Positions 25,937-35,279 are shown, counted from the stretch's first letter. The stretch: 64,000 bases of DNA from Exobacillus caeni (GCF_005747095.1 NZ_SWLG01000008.1:62001-126000), one strand, 5' to 3'. Notes: generated from the sequence alone by a model not told the origin. Made by a program: numbers and translations.

Positions 25937-26089
25937 CTAATCATTACTTTTTTCCTCACGATCTTTTCCAACTTCATTATCCAACAACATTCCACGTGCA
26001 AACTCAGCTCCAAAATTTCCAGCTGTTGCTGCATCTCTAGGATTTTGATCTGGTAACTCCTTATCGGTTCTTTCATGTTTTTTTGCCAC
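25937..26089 (-). CDS. Small hydrophilic protein, 50 residues
   Basis: On the minus strand AAAGGGAGG lies eight bases before GTG 26089 (an ATG at 26095 is only two bases from it). The product starts M-A-K-K-H-E-R-T-D-K-E-L and contains D-A-A-T-A-G-N-F-G-A-E-F-A-R-G; it is highly charged with no membrane segment. It ends just before a clear terminator, so a discrete transcript is likely. The family is not recognised; size, charge and a small Bacillus neighbour suggest a spore or stress small protein, which is only a guess. Confidence 0.6.
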   Translation of the reverse strand: MAKKHERTDKELPDQNPRDAATAGNFGAEFARGMLLDNEVGKDREEKSND

Positions 26090-26169
26090 TGTCATTGCCT
26101 CCCTTTAAAATTCATTTTTCTTTAAAAGCGCCACTGAATTGTGGCGCTCGTTGACTTTATAATATATTT

Positions 26170-26358
26170 TTATTGTTGGTTGTTATTTCGGTTAGTTACG
26201 TTCCTTACTGCTTTAGCTGTTTGATCTACTGCGTTCATTGCAGCATTCTCAGTTGCTTCAAGCGCATCATGAACAGCATGAAAAGCAGCTCCGGCCGTGT
26301 TTTTAATCTTATTTTTTACACCGTTTTGTTGATTTTGTTGATAATTGTTGTTTGCCAT
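26170..26358 (-). CDS. Small Asn/Gln/Ala-rich protein, 62 residues
   Basis: ATG 26358 follows AGGAGGTGAAGAT on the minus strand, a near-ideal binding site. The product has Asn/Gln-rich ends (starting M-A-N-N-N-Y-Q-Q-N-Q-Q and ending R-N-N-N-Q-Q) and an alanine-rich helical centre (A-G-A-A-F-H-A-V-H-D-A, A-V-D-Q-T-A-K-A-V). This resembles the composition of small spore or stress proteins of Bacillus, but no family is recognised. It lies 80 bases upstream of the other small gene on the same strand and may share its transcript. Confidence 0.65.
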   Translation of the reverse strand: MANNNYQQNQQNGVKNKIKNTAGAAFHAVHDALEATENAAMNAVDQTAKAVRNVTNRNNNQQ

Positions 26359-26536
26359 ATCTTCACCTCCTATACAGGTATTAAGATATGTACTTCCCCT
26401 TATTTTATCCCTCCCTCGCTCTCTGGATATTTCCCTAATTATTTCCCATATCTATTTGCATAGTTTTTCTATTTCAACCTGATAATTTATGGTAAAATTT
26501 TGGTGATAATAGGCCTTTAAAACAGGAGGTATTTCT

Positions 26537-27667
26537 TTGAATGTAAAAATACTCCTTCCCATTTCCTTAATATCATTACTGCTACTTGGTAGCTGCTCTC
26601 TGGAAACCTCGAAGAATGACGATATAAAAGTTATACCTCACACAGAATATACACCAGATGACTCAATGATTGAGAAATTTAAAGAAATGAAACAAAGTGC
26701 TGATGCTGATCAAGCGCTCCATCAAACATACAAAGATTTGCCCATTATTGATGTACATAACCATGATGCCAGCGCAATGCCTCTTGATTATTGGAATGAA
26801 TACGGAATTGATCGAACAGTCTTATTCGGCAATATATCTGAGCCAGCTGCACAGGTGACAGACAGCGCATCCTGGAATCATTATATAGACCATACAGATC
26901 GCATTTTCCCTTCATTTGCAGGTATTCCTTTAGATGAGGAAAATAATATGGAATTTAAAAAGGTTATGAAGGAGCATTTAGAACAGGGATATCTGAATAT
27001 CGGAGAGATTGTGGCCGCTTCTACATACTCTCGTCTCACCTCTAATCTGAAATGGAAAGCAGAAAACCCTAACTGGGGAAATCTCCCTGGATTATATGAG
27101 CTTGCTGAAAAGTACAAGGTACCTGTTTTGCTGCATATCGATCCACCCAAAGGTGCACCGATCGCTCATTTAAAACGAGCGCTGGCAGATCATCCGAAAA
27201 CGATTTTTATATTTGGTCACGGAAATGTGTTTAACTCACCAGCAAATCTTGCAAAGCTTTTAAAAAATCACGACAACCTCTATATTGATTTTTACGCAGG
27301 TTTTACTCGCTATGATAAAGGTAGCAGCCACAAGTTGGAGGATTTTGTTCCAATCATCGAAAAGTACCCGGACCGTTTTATGCTTGGGTCGGATTCAGGT
27401 TCAGGTATCGGTCTTTCAGATGGCTATGAAGCCATGTATGAAGTTCTTAATATGCTGGCCCCCGAAACTGCTGTAAAAGTTGCTTATCAAAATTATGAAC
27501 GATTAATTGAAATTCAACCGCCGACAAAAACACAGATAAGAGAAATTGGAAAACTCACAGATAAGCTCAATATCCAGGATAAAAAGTACAAACTGAATAA
27601 GCGAGAGGCTAATGAATTGCTCTTTCAACTCCAAAAGCAAGTAGAAAACCAAACTTCCGCTGAATGA
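26537..27667 (+). CDS. Lipoprotein of the amidohydrolase-2 family
   Basis: This is 376 residues from TTG 26537 behind ACAGGAGGTATTTC. The signal ends with the lipobox L-L-G-S-C20, so the protein is anchored outside the membrane. The mature part has I-I-D-V-H-N-H (H74, H76), the metal-binding start of the amidohydrolase barrel, then H-I-D-P-P (third His), I-F-G-H-G-N (fourth His) and L-G-S-D-S-G. These fit a zinc-dependent TIM-barrel hydrolase or decarboxylase. Substrate unknown. An extracytoplasmic location is unusual for this family. A terminator follows at 27670. Confidence 0.8.
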   Translation: MNVKILLPISLISLLLLGSCSLETSKNDDIKVIPHTEYTPDDSMIEKFKEMKQSADADQALHQTYKDLPIIDVHNHDASAMPLDYWNEYGIDRTVLFGNISEPAAQVTDSASWNHYIDHTDRIFPSFAGIPLDEENNMEFKKVMKEHLEQGYLNIGEIVAASTYSRLTSNLKWKAENPNWGNLPGLYELAEKYKVPVLLHIDPPKGAPIAHLKRALADHPKTIFIFGHGNVFNSPANLAKLLKNHDNLYIDFYAGFTRYDKGSSHKLEDFVPIIEKYPDRFMLGSDSGSGIGLSDGYEAMYEVLNMLAPETAVKVAYQNYERLIEIQPPTKTQIREIGKLTDKLNIQDKKYKLNKREANELLFQLQKQVENQTSAE

Positions 27668-27669
27668 AG

Positions 27670-27714
27670 AAGTACCATGCCTAACGATTTAAAAGCAATG
27701 GTACTTTCTTTTTG
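27670..27714 (+). terminator. Terminator after the amidohydrolase gene
   Basis: AAGTACCAT pairs with ATGGTACTT around a ~19-base loop, then TTCTTTTT. Confidence 0.75.
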
Positions 27715-27803
27715 TCTTATCCATTCCCATTTTAGAAGGAATCCATCATTTAGAATCGAAGTATTATTACGATGACCGAAATAAAATAAATGAGGTGAAA
27801 TGT

Positions 27804-29045
27804 GTGAAGTCCTATTCAATTGACTCGATTCGACAAAAGTTTCCAGCTTTACAATCCAGCGATGCCCCTATTTACTTTGACGGACCAGGCGGAACTCAAA
27901 TGGTTGAAAATGCAATCCATTCGATGACTGATTATATTACAAATGGCATGGCTAATCTCCATGGCACTTTTGATACAAGTGTTCGCACCGACCAGTTGCT
28001 CGATGAAACACGGAAAGCTGCCGCTAACCTGCTGGGTGCAAAACCAAAAGAAATTGCTTTTGGTCCTAACATGACTACCCTCGCCTTTTCGATTGCCAGA
28101 AGCATAGGAAAAATGCTAACTAATGAAGATGAAATCATTGTAACGGAGCTAGATCATCGCGCTAACGTTGACCCATGGGTGACACTTGCAAAAGATGTTG
28201 GAGCAACAATAAAGTATATTCCGCTTCACGTTGAAACAATGACTCTAGATATGGAGGCTCTAGACGATCTTATAACTGAAAAAACAAAATTAGTTGCGGT
28301 TGGAATGGCTTCAAACGTCACTGGTACAATAACAAATGTGAAAGAAGTCATACGCCAGGCAAAACGCGTCAGTGCTTTGACTATAGTGGATGCAGTACAT
28401 GCTGTTCCTCACTTCCCGATCGATTTCACCGAGCTTGGTGCAGATGTATTGCTATGCTCTGGATATAAGTTTTTTGGACCTCATGTGGGGATTGCCGCGA
28501 TACAAGAACAATTGTTCGAGAAGCTGGAAACATATAAGCTTGCACCCGCTCCTTCCTACTATCCAGATAAATTAGAGACAGGAACACAAAACCACGAAGG
28601 AATCGCCGGCCTTAAAGGGGCGATAAAATTTCTCGAAGATCTCGGGAAGGGCCAGACAACTCGCGAACGTATTGTAGATGGCATGAAACAAATTGATGCT
28701 TATGAAGAAAAACTTGCAGCAAAACTGGAAGAATTCTTTAGAACAACTCCTTCAATCACCTTATACCGGGCTGATAAAAATGTTCCTAAAACCCCAACGT
28801 TTGCATTCACTGTAAAAGATGCAAATTCAAGGGAAATCACAAAATGGCTTGCCGATCATTACAATATGAACGTAGCAGATGGTGACTTCTATGCTTCCAT
28901 TATGGCTGAGAAGTTTGATGTTTATAACAATGGGGGTTGGATCCGAATAGGCCTTGCACCTTACAATACGATTGAGGAAATTGAACAATTTATAAAAGCG
29001 ATGGATAACGTGCTTATTAACAAAACTCTTTCAGAAACCACTTAA
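27804..29045 (+). CDS. Class V aminotransferase, cysteine desulfurase-like (VC1184-type)
   Basis: This is 413 residues from GTG 27804, six bases after GAGGTG; an upstream GTG at 27795 overlaps that site. It begins I-Y-F-D-G-P-G-G-T-Q and has the pyridoxal-phosphate lysine in L-L-C-S-G-Y-K-F-F-G-P-H-V-G, plus D-A-V-H-A-V-P-H. This is the group annotated as cysteine desulfurase-like protein (SufS/CsdA relatives). A role in sulfur transfer is possible but the expected active-site Cys loop near the C terminus is not obvious (it reads Y-N-N-G-G-W-I-R-I-G), so another aminotransferase or lyase reaction may be meant. Cytoplasmic. Confidence 0.8.
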   Translation: MKSYSIDSIRQKFPALQSSDAPIYFDGPGGTQMVENAIHSMTDYITNGMANLHGTFDTSVRTDQLLDETRKAAANLLGAKPKEIAFGPNMTTLAFSIARSIGKMLTNEDEIIVTELDHRANVDPWVTLAKDVGATIKYIPLHVETMTLDMEALDDLITEKTKLVAVGMASNVTGTITNVKEVIRQAKRVSALTIVDAVHAVPHFPIDFTELGADVLLCSGYKFFGPHVGIAAIQEQLFEKLETYKLAPAPSYYPDKLETGTQNHEGIAGLKGAIKFLEDLGKGQTTRERIVDGMKQIDAYEEKLAAKLEEFFRTTPSITLYRADKNVPKTPTFAFTVKDANSREITKWLADHYNMNVADGDFYASIMAEKFDVYNNGGWIRIGLAPYNTIEEIEQFIKAMDNVLINKTLSETT

Positions 29046-29084
29046 AATTATCCGATTCACTACTAAGAGAAACAAAAACAATCA

Positions 29085-29118
29085 AAGCCTGGACGTATGC
29101 ACCAGGCTATTTATTATA
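29085..29118 (+). terminator. Terminator after the aminotransferase gene
   Basis: AGCCTGG pairs with CCAGGCT around a nine-base loop, followed by a T-rich run. Confidence 0.65.
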
Positions 29119-29189
29119 ATGCTTTTTCTTGGTATGGGTGAAGAAATTAATTTGCACCTTTCCCTTTTAAAAAAAGTATTCTGAGTAAA

Positions 29190-29618
29190 TCAGCTGTTTT
29201 CTTCCTGCGTTGAAACCTGCCAGGTTATACCGAATTTATCTTTTACTTGTCCATAGGAAGGGCTCCAAAATGTTTGTTGAAGTGGCATCAAAACTTTCCC
29301 ATCTTGTTGCAACTTTTCGAAAACTTTTTCTGCTTTCTCCGCATTGCTAATCATAACGGCAACCGTGACTTGTTCTCCTATCTGATATGGCTGGCCAGGA
29401 AAAGTATCAGAAAGCATTAAGTCTGTATTTCCCACTTTTAAATGAGCATTTAAAACACGGTCTTTTGCTTCAGGAGGAGTTGGAAATTCCGGGTTATCGG
29501 GCATGTCCCCAAAAGTTTGTACCCCAAGCACTTCCGCTTCCAGCGCTTCTTCATAAAACTTAACTGCTTCCTGACCGTTACCGTTTAACACTAAGTATGG
29601 ATAAATCGATAAAACCAT
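29190..29618 (-). CDS. VOC-family protein (PhnB/YjdN-like)
   Basis: This is 142 residues with the beta-alpha-beta-beta-beta layout of vicinal oxygen chelate proteins: Y-P-Y-L-V-L-N-G-N-G-Q-E-A-V-K-F-Y at the start, L-N-A-H-L-K-V-G-N-T-D-L-M-L-S-D in the middle and F-W-S-P-S-Y-G-Q-V-K-D-K-F-G-I-T-W near the end. This is the PhnB/YjdN subgroup, whose members rarely have a known substrate. No signal peptide. It is transcribed alone on the minus strand. Confidence 0.85.
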   Translation of the reverse strand: MVLSIYPYLVLNGNGQEAVKFYEEALEAEVLGVQTFGDMPDNPEFPTPPEAKDRVLNAHLKVGNTDLMLSDTFPGQPYQIGEQVTVAVMISNAEKAEKVFEKLQQDGKVLMPLQQTFWSPSYGQVKDKFGITWQVSTQEENS

Positions 29619-29671
29619 GTAGAACCCTCCATTTCACAAGGCTTTAAGTTTAAATGTTATACCTCAAGGAA

Positions 29672-29872
29672 CTAACGATACTCTTTTTGCTTTCTAATGT
29701 GCCTTTCCGTAAGTAAAGAAAGATATGCCACTGCGGCCAGGCCAATTCCTCCCATAATAATCGCTACTATACGGGGAATTCCGTTTTTGAAATTAATAAA
29801 CAATGTTATAAAGCTAAACGCAACAAGAGAAAAAGAAAACCAGTGTGAATACCTTGAAAGAAACTTCCTCAT
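29672..29872 (-). CDS. Small membrane protein, 66 residues
   Basis: Two hydrophobic stretches (F-S-L-V-A-F-S-F-I-T-L-F and I-V-A-I-I-M-G-G-I-G-L-A-A-V-A-Y-L) are flanked by basic ends (R-K-F-L-S-R, R-H-I-R-K-Q-K). ATG 29872 follows AAGGAGAATTCACAT. Predicted as a small integral membrane protein; no family recognised. Confidence 0.6.
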   Translation of the reverse strand: MRKFLSRYSHWFSFSLVAFSFITLFINFKNGIPRIVAIIMGGIGLAAVAYLSLLTERHIRKQKEYR

Positions 29873-29995
29873 ATGTGAATTCTCCTTACTATAAATTCTG
29901 CAAAAGGTCAGTTATTCCTTTTTCTACTATTGGATTACTATACTTCTTAATCTTCTTATGAAATTTAAAGAAACGATAATGGTAAATAGCTAAGG

Positions 29996-31249
29996 TCAGC
30001 GAGGATTCACATTAGGAATTGGCAATTTAATCGTGAAAGTAGTTCCTTGATTTTCTTTACTTTCTACTTTAATTTCACCTTTCATACGCTTTACAATCTG
30101 GTAGCAGACAGTTAATCCAAGGCCAGTACCCTTTTCTTTTGTAGAATAGTAAGGTCTTCCTAGCAACTTAAGTTGCTCTTTTGGCATGCCACCCCCATTA
30201 TCTTTTACAGTTATGATAATTTGGCCATGTTTGTTTTCAAGCGCTTTAACCATTATTTCTCCGTTTTCTTTAATCGCCTCGATAGCATTCTTAAGAAGGT
30301 TGATCAGTACCTGCTGCATCTCTACCTTTAATCCTTGAATCGAGAGGTTTTCTGCAACATTTTTTTTAATTTTTATACTACTCATCACCGCATATGTCGA
30401 CATAACTTCCACTGAATCGTTAATAACTTCTGTTAAGCTGAACACCTCGAACTCTTCTGTTTGCGGCTTTGCCAATGAGAGATACTGGTTGATAACTTCC
30501 TGTGCCCGATCTAATTCTTTAATTGAAATACTGATAAATGTTTTTTGTTCATTTGATAGGACTTCCCCCTGTAAAAGTTGCATAAAACCTCTTACAGTCG
30601 TCATAGGGTTTCGTATCTCATGTGCAACAGACGCAGCCAATTGACTGACAACATTCAGTTTCTCTGCTTTTAACAACTCTTTTTTTATCCTGATTTGCTC
30701 CATCCTGTTTTCAATTAAATAAACGATCAGCACAAGGGTTATCCAAATAATTATTGTGGAACTTATCATAAACGGTATTTGCTCCAATTCATTTTCGTAG
30801 ATCAAGTAGATTGTTCTTGTGAACGGAATTGCTAAATAAAATAGAGAAATGGTCAACAACTTTCCCCGTGAGTCATAGCGACGGTAAAGCTTTGATATAG
30901 GAACCAGCAATAAACAAAAAACAGCATAATTGCCGAATAACTTTACAAAAACATGATCAGTGAAAAAACTGACAAGCAGCATCGCCAGAAATGTTAAAAA
31001 TCCAACTCTGATTCCACCGTATAAAAACGCTATTATAATCGGAATAACTTTAAAGTCATAAACATACCCGCTGGAATAAATAACGGGAAAACCCATTGTG
31101 AAAATGAGAATAACAATGTTCATTAAAAGAAACCCTGTGTTAACTCTGTTTGGATCGTTTTCCTTTTCATCACTAAACATTTGGTATAGTAGGATAGTAA
31201 ACAAAATAAATACCACGTGTAAAATTAAGTGGTGAATAGTCTCTACCAT
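29996..31249 (-). CDS. Sporulation-type membrane sensor histidine kinase (KinB-like)
   Basis: This is 417 residues. Six hydrophobic segments in residues ~1-180 match the 5TM-LYT sensor region used by LytS and KinB. The dimerisation box is S-V-A-H210-E-I-R-N-P-M-T-T-V-R-G-F-M-Q-L-L, typical of sporulation kinases that phosphorylate Spo0F. The ATPase domain has L-I-N-L-L-K-N-A-I-E-A-I (N box), V-K-D-N-G-G-G-M (G1) and G-T-G-L-G-L-T-V (G2). No response regulator gene is adjacent, as is usual for phosphorelay kinases. It probably feeds Spo0A activation, but the signal is not known. Confidence 0.85.
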   Translation of the reverse strand: MVETIHHLILHVVFILFTILLYQMFSDEKENDPNRVNTGFLLMNIVILIFTMGFPVIYSSGYVYDFKVIPIIIAFLYGGIRVGFLTFLAMLLVSFFTDHVFVKLFGNYAVFCLLLVPISKLYRRYDSRGKLLTISLFYLAIPFTRTIYLIYENELEQIPFMISSTIIIWITLVLIVYLIENRMEQIRIKKELLKAEKLNVVSQLAASVAHEIRNPMTTVRGFMQLLQGEVLSNEQKTFISISIKELDRAQEVINQYLSLAKPQTEEFEVFSLTEVINDSVEVMSTYAVMSSIKIKKNVAENLSIQGLKVEMQQVLINLLKNAIEAIKENGEIMVKALENKHGQIIITVKDNGGGMPKEQLKLLGRPYYSTKEKGTGLGLTVCYQIVKRMKGEIKVESKENQGTTFTIKLPIPNVNPR

Positions 31250-31333
31250 AAAAATATCTCCTTAACACATAAGTGTGAATTGGCAAGTTATACCTATTCA
31301 TTCGCCACCTTTTCCAAAATATCCTTTTAAACA

Positions 31334-31361
31334 GACAAAAAACGCGCAATTTAGCGCGTTT
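31334..31361 (-). terminator. Terminator overlapping the GNAT stop codon
   Basis: AAACGCGC pairs with GCGCGTTT; the GNAT stop codon lies in the loop and a T-run follows on the minus strand. Confidence 0.85.
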
Positions 31362-31941
31362 CTAATTTTTTTTGATTAAAATCTTTATCCGTTAAAGCTT
31401 GCCACTCTTCCTTTAGCAACCCATAAACAACATGATCAACATAATGATCATACAACCATTCTGCGTGTCGAATAAGCCCTTCTTCCTTAAATCCTAACCG
31501 CTCTGGAATAGCTCTGCTTTTATAGTTTTCTTTAGCAACTCTTATCTCCATTCGATTCAGTCTAATATCATTGAACCCATAAACAATTAAAGCATTGCAT
31601 GCTTTAGTCACTATGCCTTTTCCCTGGAACTTTTCTCCGATCCAGTAGCCTATGATTGCTGATTTATTGGAATGATTTATTTCATTAAACCCTATTACTC
31701 CGGCAATCGATCCCTTGTAGATCATAGCAACCGTTTTTGGAAAGCCTCCAGTATCTGCAATGCTTTTTAATGTTGCTTCTATAAATGCCTTTGAATCATT
31801 TACTTCTTTGTTGTAGTCCAACCATCCCAGCCATTTTGAAAGGTGCTTTCTTGAGGTATCCATCAACTGAAAAAACTCTTCTGCATCATAGGTATTTAAT
31901 AATCTCAAAGACAAATCTTCATCAATTTTATATACAAACAT
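31351..31941 (-). CDS. GNAT-family N-acetyltransferase (RimJ/RimL, YdaF-like)
   Basis: This is 196 residues starting at ATG behind GAGGGGGATAAA. It shows L-S-L-R-L-L at the start, the acetyl-CoA-binding I-G-Y-W-I-G-E-K-F-Q-G-K-G-I-V-T-K-A and the following N-R-M-E-I-R-V-A-K-E-N-Y-K-S-R, and E-R-L-G-F-K-E-E-G. These fit the RimJ/RimL branch that acetylates protein N-termini or small amines. The specific target is unknown. A terminator follows immediately. Confidence 0.85.
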   Translation of the reverse strand: MFVYKIDEDLSLRLLNTYDAEEFFQLMDTSRKHLSKWLGWLDYNKEVNDSKAFIEATLKSIADTGGFPKTVAMIYKGSIAGVIGFNEINHSNKSAIIGYWIGEKFQGKGIVTKACNALIVYGFNDIRLNRMEIRVAKENYKSRAIPERLGFKEEGLIRHAEWLYDHYVDHVVYGLLKEEWQALTDKDFNQKKLETR

Positions 31942-31976
31942 TTTATCCCCCTCTAGAACTGTCTAACTTGTGTTGT

Positions 31977-33005
31977 TTATGGTGTATTTAAACACTTGAT
32001 CGTTTTGTTTCCGAACTCTCTAATATAGTAAAGGTATCCTTCTTTACCATCATAATTGTAGCGTTTATTGAACATCCGAACGACAACAAGGTCTTGTTCC
32101 GGAACAACCAGTAGCATCGGCCCTGTAACACCAAGGATCTGGAAAGATCCTAACGGAACATCCTTTCCAATCTCGTTCATTTTTGCATCGAATTCTTTCA
32201 CAAACCATAAAAACCCGTTTTGAGGAAGTTCCCTGTCTACCATTAAAGGACTTTGGATACCAGTTGCCATTTTGAACACTTCTTTAGGCAAAACTTGTTT
32301 TCCATCGATCATTCCTTTTTTCAAATGAAAGTATCCCCAGTAAGCTAGCTCTTTTGCAGAAACATAAAGCTTTTTCGCGTTATCTTTCATCGAATCCGAT
32401 AGTGGATCTGTTTCCTGCCCGGCTTCCCCAATGACGGATACTAGTTCTTCATCTTTAACAGCGGGCCAACCTGTTCTAGTTAATTGAAGCGGCTGAAAGA
32501 CCCGTTCCTGAAGTAGACTGGCAAGCGATTTATCAAAAACCCTTTCGACTATTTCAGTAAGCATTCTAATATTGGAATCTTCGTATGCCCAGTTGGTACC
32601 CGGGGCAAATCGCCTTATTAATTCTCCGCTTCCGTTTTCCGACAATCCATGTGTGTGTGTCAGCAAGTGACGCAATGTTGTATTAATCACAACGTTTTTA
32701 TCATAATCAGGCAGATAGTCTAAAACGTTATCATCTATGCTGTTTATCTTCCCTTCAAAAACAGCGAGTGCAACGGCAAAACCTAGATAACTTTTTCGAA
32801 CAGATGCAACATGGAAGCGTGAATGTTCATCTACCTGTCTTGATGCTTGATTATGAGAGTGTGTGCCTCCATAATATTCCGTTACAACTTGTCCATCATG
32901 AATAACGAACACAGCTTCTGCTGAACCACCGTTTAGCTGGTTGATCTTTTTTGCATAATCGACAAGAGAATCAAATTGATCGGTATTAGAATTTGGCAAT
33001 TGCAT
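31977..33005 (-). CDS. Serine hydrolase of the beta-lactamase/penicillin-binding class C type
   Basis: This is 342 residues, cytoplasmic by sequence since no signal peptide is visible. The catalytic S-x-x-K is in H-V-A-S-V-R-K-S, the Y-x-N-like motif is W-A-Y-E-D-S-N, and the late G-x-x-G/H region is L-G-V-T-G-P-M-L. These motifs place it among class C beta-lactamase-like esterases and peptidases. Its substrate is not known; resistance to beta-lactams is not implied. It is the upstream gene of a possible pair with the GNAT gene (35-base gap). Confidence 0.8.
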   Translation of the reverse strand: MQLPNSNTDQFDSLVDYAKKINQLNGGSAEAVFVIHDGQVVTEYYGGTHSHNQASRQVDEHSRFHVASVRKSYLGFAVALAVFEGKINSIDDNVLDYLPDYDKNVVINTTLRHLLTHTHGLSENGSGELIRRFAPGTNWAYEDSNIRMLTEIVERVFDKSLASLLQERVFQPLQLTRTGWPAVKDEELVSVIGEAGQETDPLSDSMKDNAKKLYVSAKELAYWGYFHLKKGMIDGKQVLPKEVFKMATGIQSPLMVDRELPQNGFLWFVKEFDAKMNEIGKDVPLGSFQILGVTGPMLLVVPEQDLVVVRMFNKRYNYDGKEGYLYYIREFGNKTIKCLNTP

Positions 33006-33177
33006 AATATGTGAATCCCTTCTATCACTTTCTCCATTCTACCTATTCTGTTCGTTACTCGTAAATTCCTTTATCCATTTCATCCAACATTTACCTGTAT
33101 AGAAAAGAAAACGGTTACAGATAATGATATCAAGCAACATCAAAACTATAAAAAGACTACACAGGAGGTAATATCGA

Positions 33178-33390
33178 ATGGCAAACAACGCAAGAAATAA
33201 CAACAATAATGAACTTCTTGTAAGTGGTGCAGCACAGGCGATTGATCAAATGAAAATGGAAATTGCTCGTGAGTTTGGTGTTCAACTTGGAGCGGATACA
33301 ACTTCCCGCGCTAATGGTTCTGTAGGTGGAGAAATCACAAAGCGTCTTGTAAGAACAGCTCAGCAATCAATGGGCGGGTATGGCCAATAA
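33178..33390 (+). CDS. Alpha/beta-type small acid-soluble spore protein
   Basis: This is 70 residues. It has an Asn-rich start (M-A-N-N-A-R-N-N), then the conserved [15 protein letters not shown] and the second block [12 protein letters not shown], both hallmarks of alpha/beta SASPs. These proteins coat spore DNA and protect it from UV and heat. The germination-protease cleavage site is the E-I-A-R segment. The binding site ACAGGAGGTAATATCGA precedes ATG. Forespore (sigma-G) expression is expected from the family. The gene confirms an endospore former. Confidence 0.97.
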   Translation: MANNARNNNNNELLVSGAAQAIDQMKMEIAREFGVQLGADTTSRANGSVGGEITKRLVRTAQQSMGGYGQ

Positions 33391-33871
33391 TTATTAAAAT
33401 AAGTTGAGGAGGCAAAGCATTTTGCCTCCTTATTTTTTTGCCATGTATGGACCAGGAAAAAGTATTATCACTCCCCGTATTCTTCTGCAGCCAACAATCC
33501 TTTAACAATAAGAGTCACTCTTTCTTAAAAACAAATCCTTGCAGGTCTCATTTTCCACTTAAATATATTCCGAACTAAAGGATGTACATAGAGTAAACTT
33601 TTGTTTTGATATTCTTCATAGCCTTTTTATCTGCATCACAAGTCATTTCCACCCCCATTACTATAGATAACGACAAAAACTATAATGATTTGTTTACATG
33701 ATGAGTTCCGAAGAGATTCAAATTAAGACAGCTAAATGAACTCTCTTTTCTTCCCGTATAGGATAACATTTTGATGCTATTGATTGTGATAGTAGATTTG
33801 CTTAGAAATTTCCAAGCAGGGTATACATAGGTGGGGTATCTTACAGAAAAACGGAGGGAGGTTACTTTCTT
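33391..33871 (+). other. 481-base gap before the amino acid permease gene
   Basis: It begins with the SASP terminator (33403-33439). The rest is AT-rich with no reading frame over 30 codons that has a good binding site and no recognised riboswitch. Confidence 0.4.
33403..33439 (+). terminator. Terminator after the SASP gene
   Basis: AGGAGGCAAA pairs with TTTGCCTCCT, with a short loop and a T-run. Confidence 0.85.
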
Positions 33872-35173
33872 ATGTCAAACTACAAAAAGAACAGTATTTC
33901 TTTAGTGGGAGCAGTTGGCCTTGGGACCGGAGTTATGATCAGTGCAGGTATCTTTGCGCTGCTGGGGCAAGTTGCAGAACTCTCCGGAACATGGTTCCCT
34001 CTCATATTCTTTATTGGAAGCATTGTTACAGCTTTCAGTGCCTATTCCTATATTAAGTTGAGCCAGCAATATCCATCAGCAGGTGGTATCGGCATGTTTC
34101 TGGTCAAAGAGTATGGAAAAGGAACGATTAGTGCTTCTGCATCTCTTATGATGGCTTTTTCAATGATCATCAATCAGAGTCTGGTAGCTCGTACGTTTGG
34201 AACTTATACTCTCCAACTCTTTGAGGGAGAACAGCCAAAATGGTTAGTCCCTTTGTTGGGTGTTGTGTTGGTGGTCGTAGCATTTTTAATAAACATTTCA
34301 GGGAATTCGTTTATTCAAACATTTACATCTGGTGCATCGCTAATTAAAATAATAGGACTAGTTGTTTTTGCAGTTGCCGGAATTTGGGTCGCAGATTTTG
34401 CACTAGCACCCGCTGAACCTGGAAGTAATCCGCCAGATCCGACTTTTATTAGTTATATAGCTTCGGTTGCACTAACCATTCTCGCTTTCAAAGGGTTTAC
34501 AACAATAACAAACAGTGGTGCTGAAATAACGAAACCGAAGAAAAATGTTGGAAGAGCAATTACGTTATCGATCTTAATCAGTCTTGTCGTTTATGTTTTA
34601 TTGGCATCAGCGGTCTCAAGTAATCTATCGATAACCCGAATTATTGAAGCAAAGGACTATGCCCTTGCGGAGGCAGCACGTCCGGCATTCGGTGACTATG
34701 GCCTCTGGTTAACGGTAATCCTTGCAATAATCGCAACAGTTACAGGCATTATCGCCAGTGTTTTTGCTGTTTCAAGAATGCTTGCGATGTTAACAAACAT
34801 GAAGTTGATCCCGCACAGTCACTTTGGAATGCCTGGATCCATTCAGAAACACACGCTTGTCTACACGGTTGCACTGGCAATGATTCTTACCATTGCCTTT
34901 GACTTGAGCAGGATTGCTTCCATGGGTGCTATTCTTTATCTCATTATGGATATGATGATCCACTGGGGCGTGTTCAAAAATTTAAGAATAACAGTGAAAG
35001 CAAATCCAGTGATTGTACTATCGGCTTTCGTGTTGGACGGAATTGTTCTAGTCGCCTTTATATGGATAAAACTAAAAACTGATTTGCTTGTTGTTGCGGT
35101 ATCAGTAATCTTTATTATTCTTATCTTTATTGGTGAACGTTTCTTTTTAAAAAATGAAACGCAAAGCACATAA
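33872..35173 (+). CDS. APC-superfamily amino acid permease
   Basis: This is 433 residues with about twelve membrane helices. The start S-L-V-G-A-V-G-L-G-T-G-V-M-I-S-A-G-I-F is the helix-1 glycine motif of the amino acid-polyamine-organocation family, and A-F-K-G-F-T-T-I-T-N-S-G-A-E-I-T-K-P-K-K in the middle is its second hallmark. It would import an amino acid or related solute with a cation. Specificity is unknown. ATG 33872 follows CGGAGGGAGGTT at somewhat long spacing. Confidence 0.9.
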   Translation: MSNYKKNSISLVGAVGLGTGVMISAGIFALLGQVAELSGTWFPLIFFIGSIVTAFSAYSYIKLSQQYPSAGGIGMFLVKEYGKGTISASASLMMAFSMIINQSLVARTFGTYTLQLFEGEQPKWLVPLLGVVLVVVAFLINISGNSFIQTFTSGASLIKIIGLVVFAVAGIWVADFALAPAEPGSNPPDPTFISYIASVALTILAFKGFTTITNSGAEITKPKKNVGRAITLSILISLVVYVLLASAVSSNLSITRIIEAKDYALAEAARPAFGDYGLWLTVILAIIATVTGIIASVFAVSRMLAMLTNMKLIPHSHFGMPGSIQKHTLVYTVALAMILTIAFDLSRIASMGAILYLIMDMMIHWGVFKNLRITVKANPVIVLSAFVLDGIVLVAFIWIKLKTDLLVVAVSVIFIILIFIGERFFLKNETQST

Positions 35174-35181
35174 TTAACACC

Positions 35182-35249
35182 AAAGAGGTTCAACCTGAAT
35201 CCATCGTCTTACTTAATACGTTGGGTTATTCAGAGATGAACCTCTTTAA
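35182..35249. terminator. Bidirectional terminator between permease and Mn catalase
   Basis: AAAGAGGTTCA pairs with TGAACCTCTTT, with a smaller inner pairing; it lies between convergent genes. Confidence 0.65.
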
Positions 35250-35279
35250 CAACCAATATCTTATTAATAATTTTAGTTG

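Noticed and set aside
33590-33670. Short minus-strand frame of about 23 codons with a GGGGGTGG site
   Set aside because: Too short, no terminator and no recognisable pattern; not supported as a gene.
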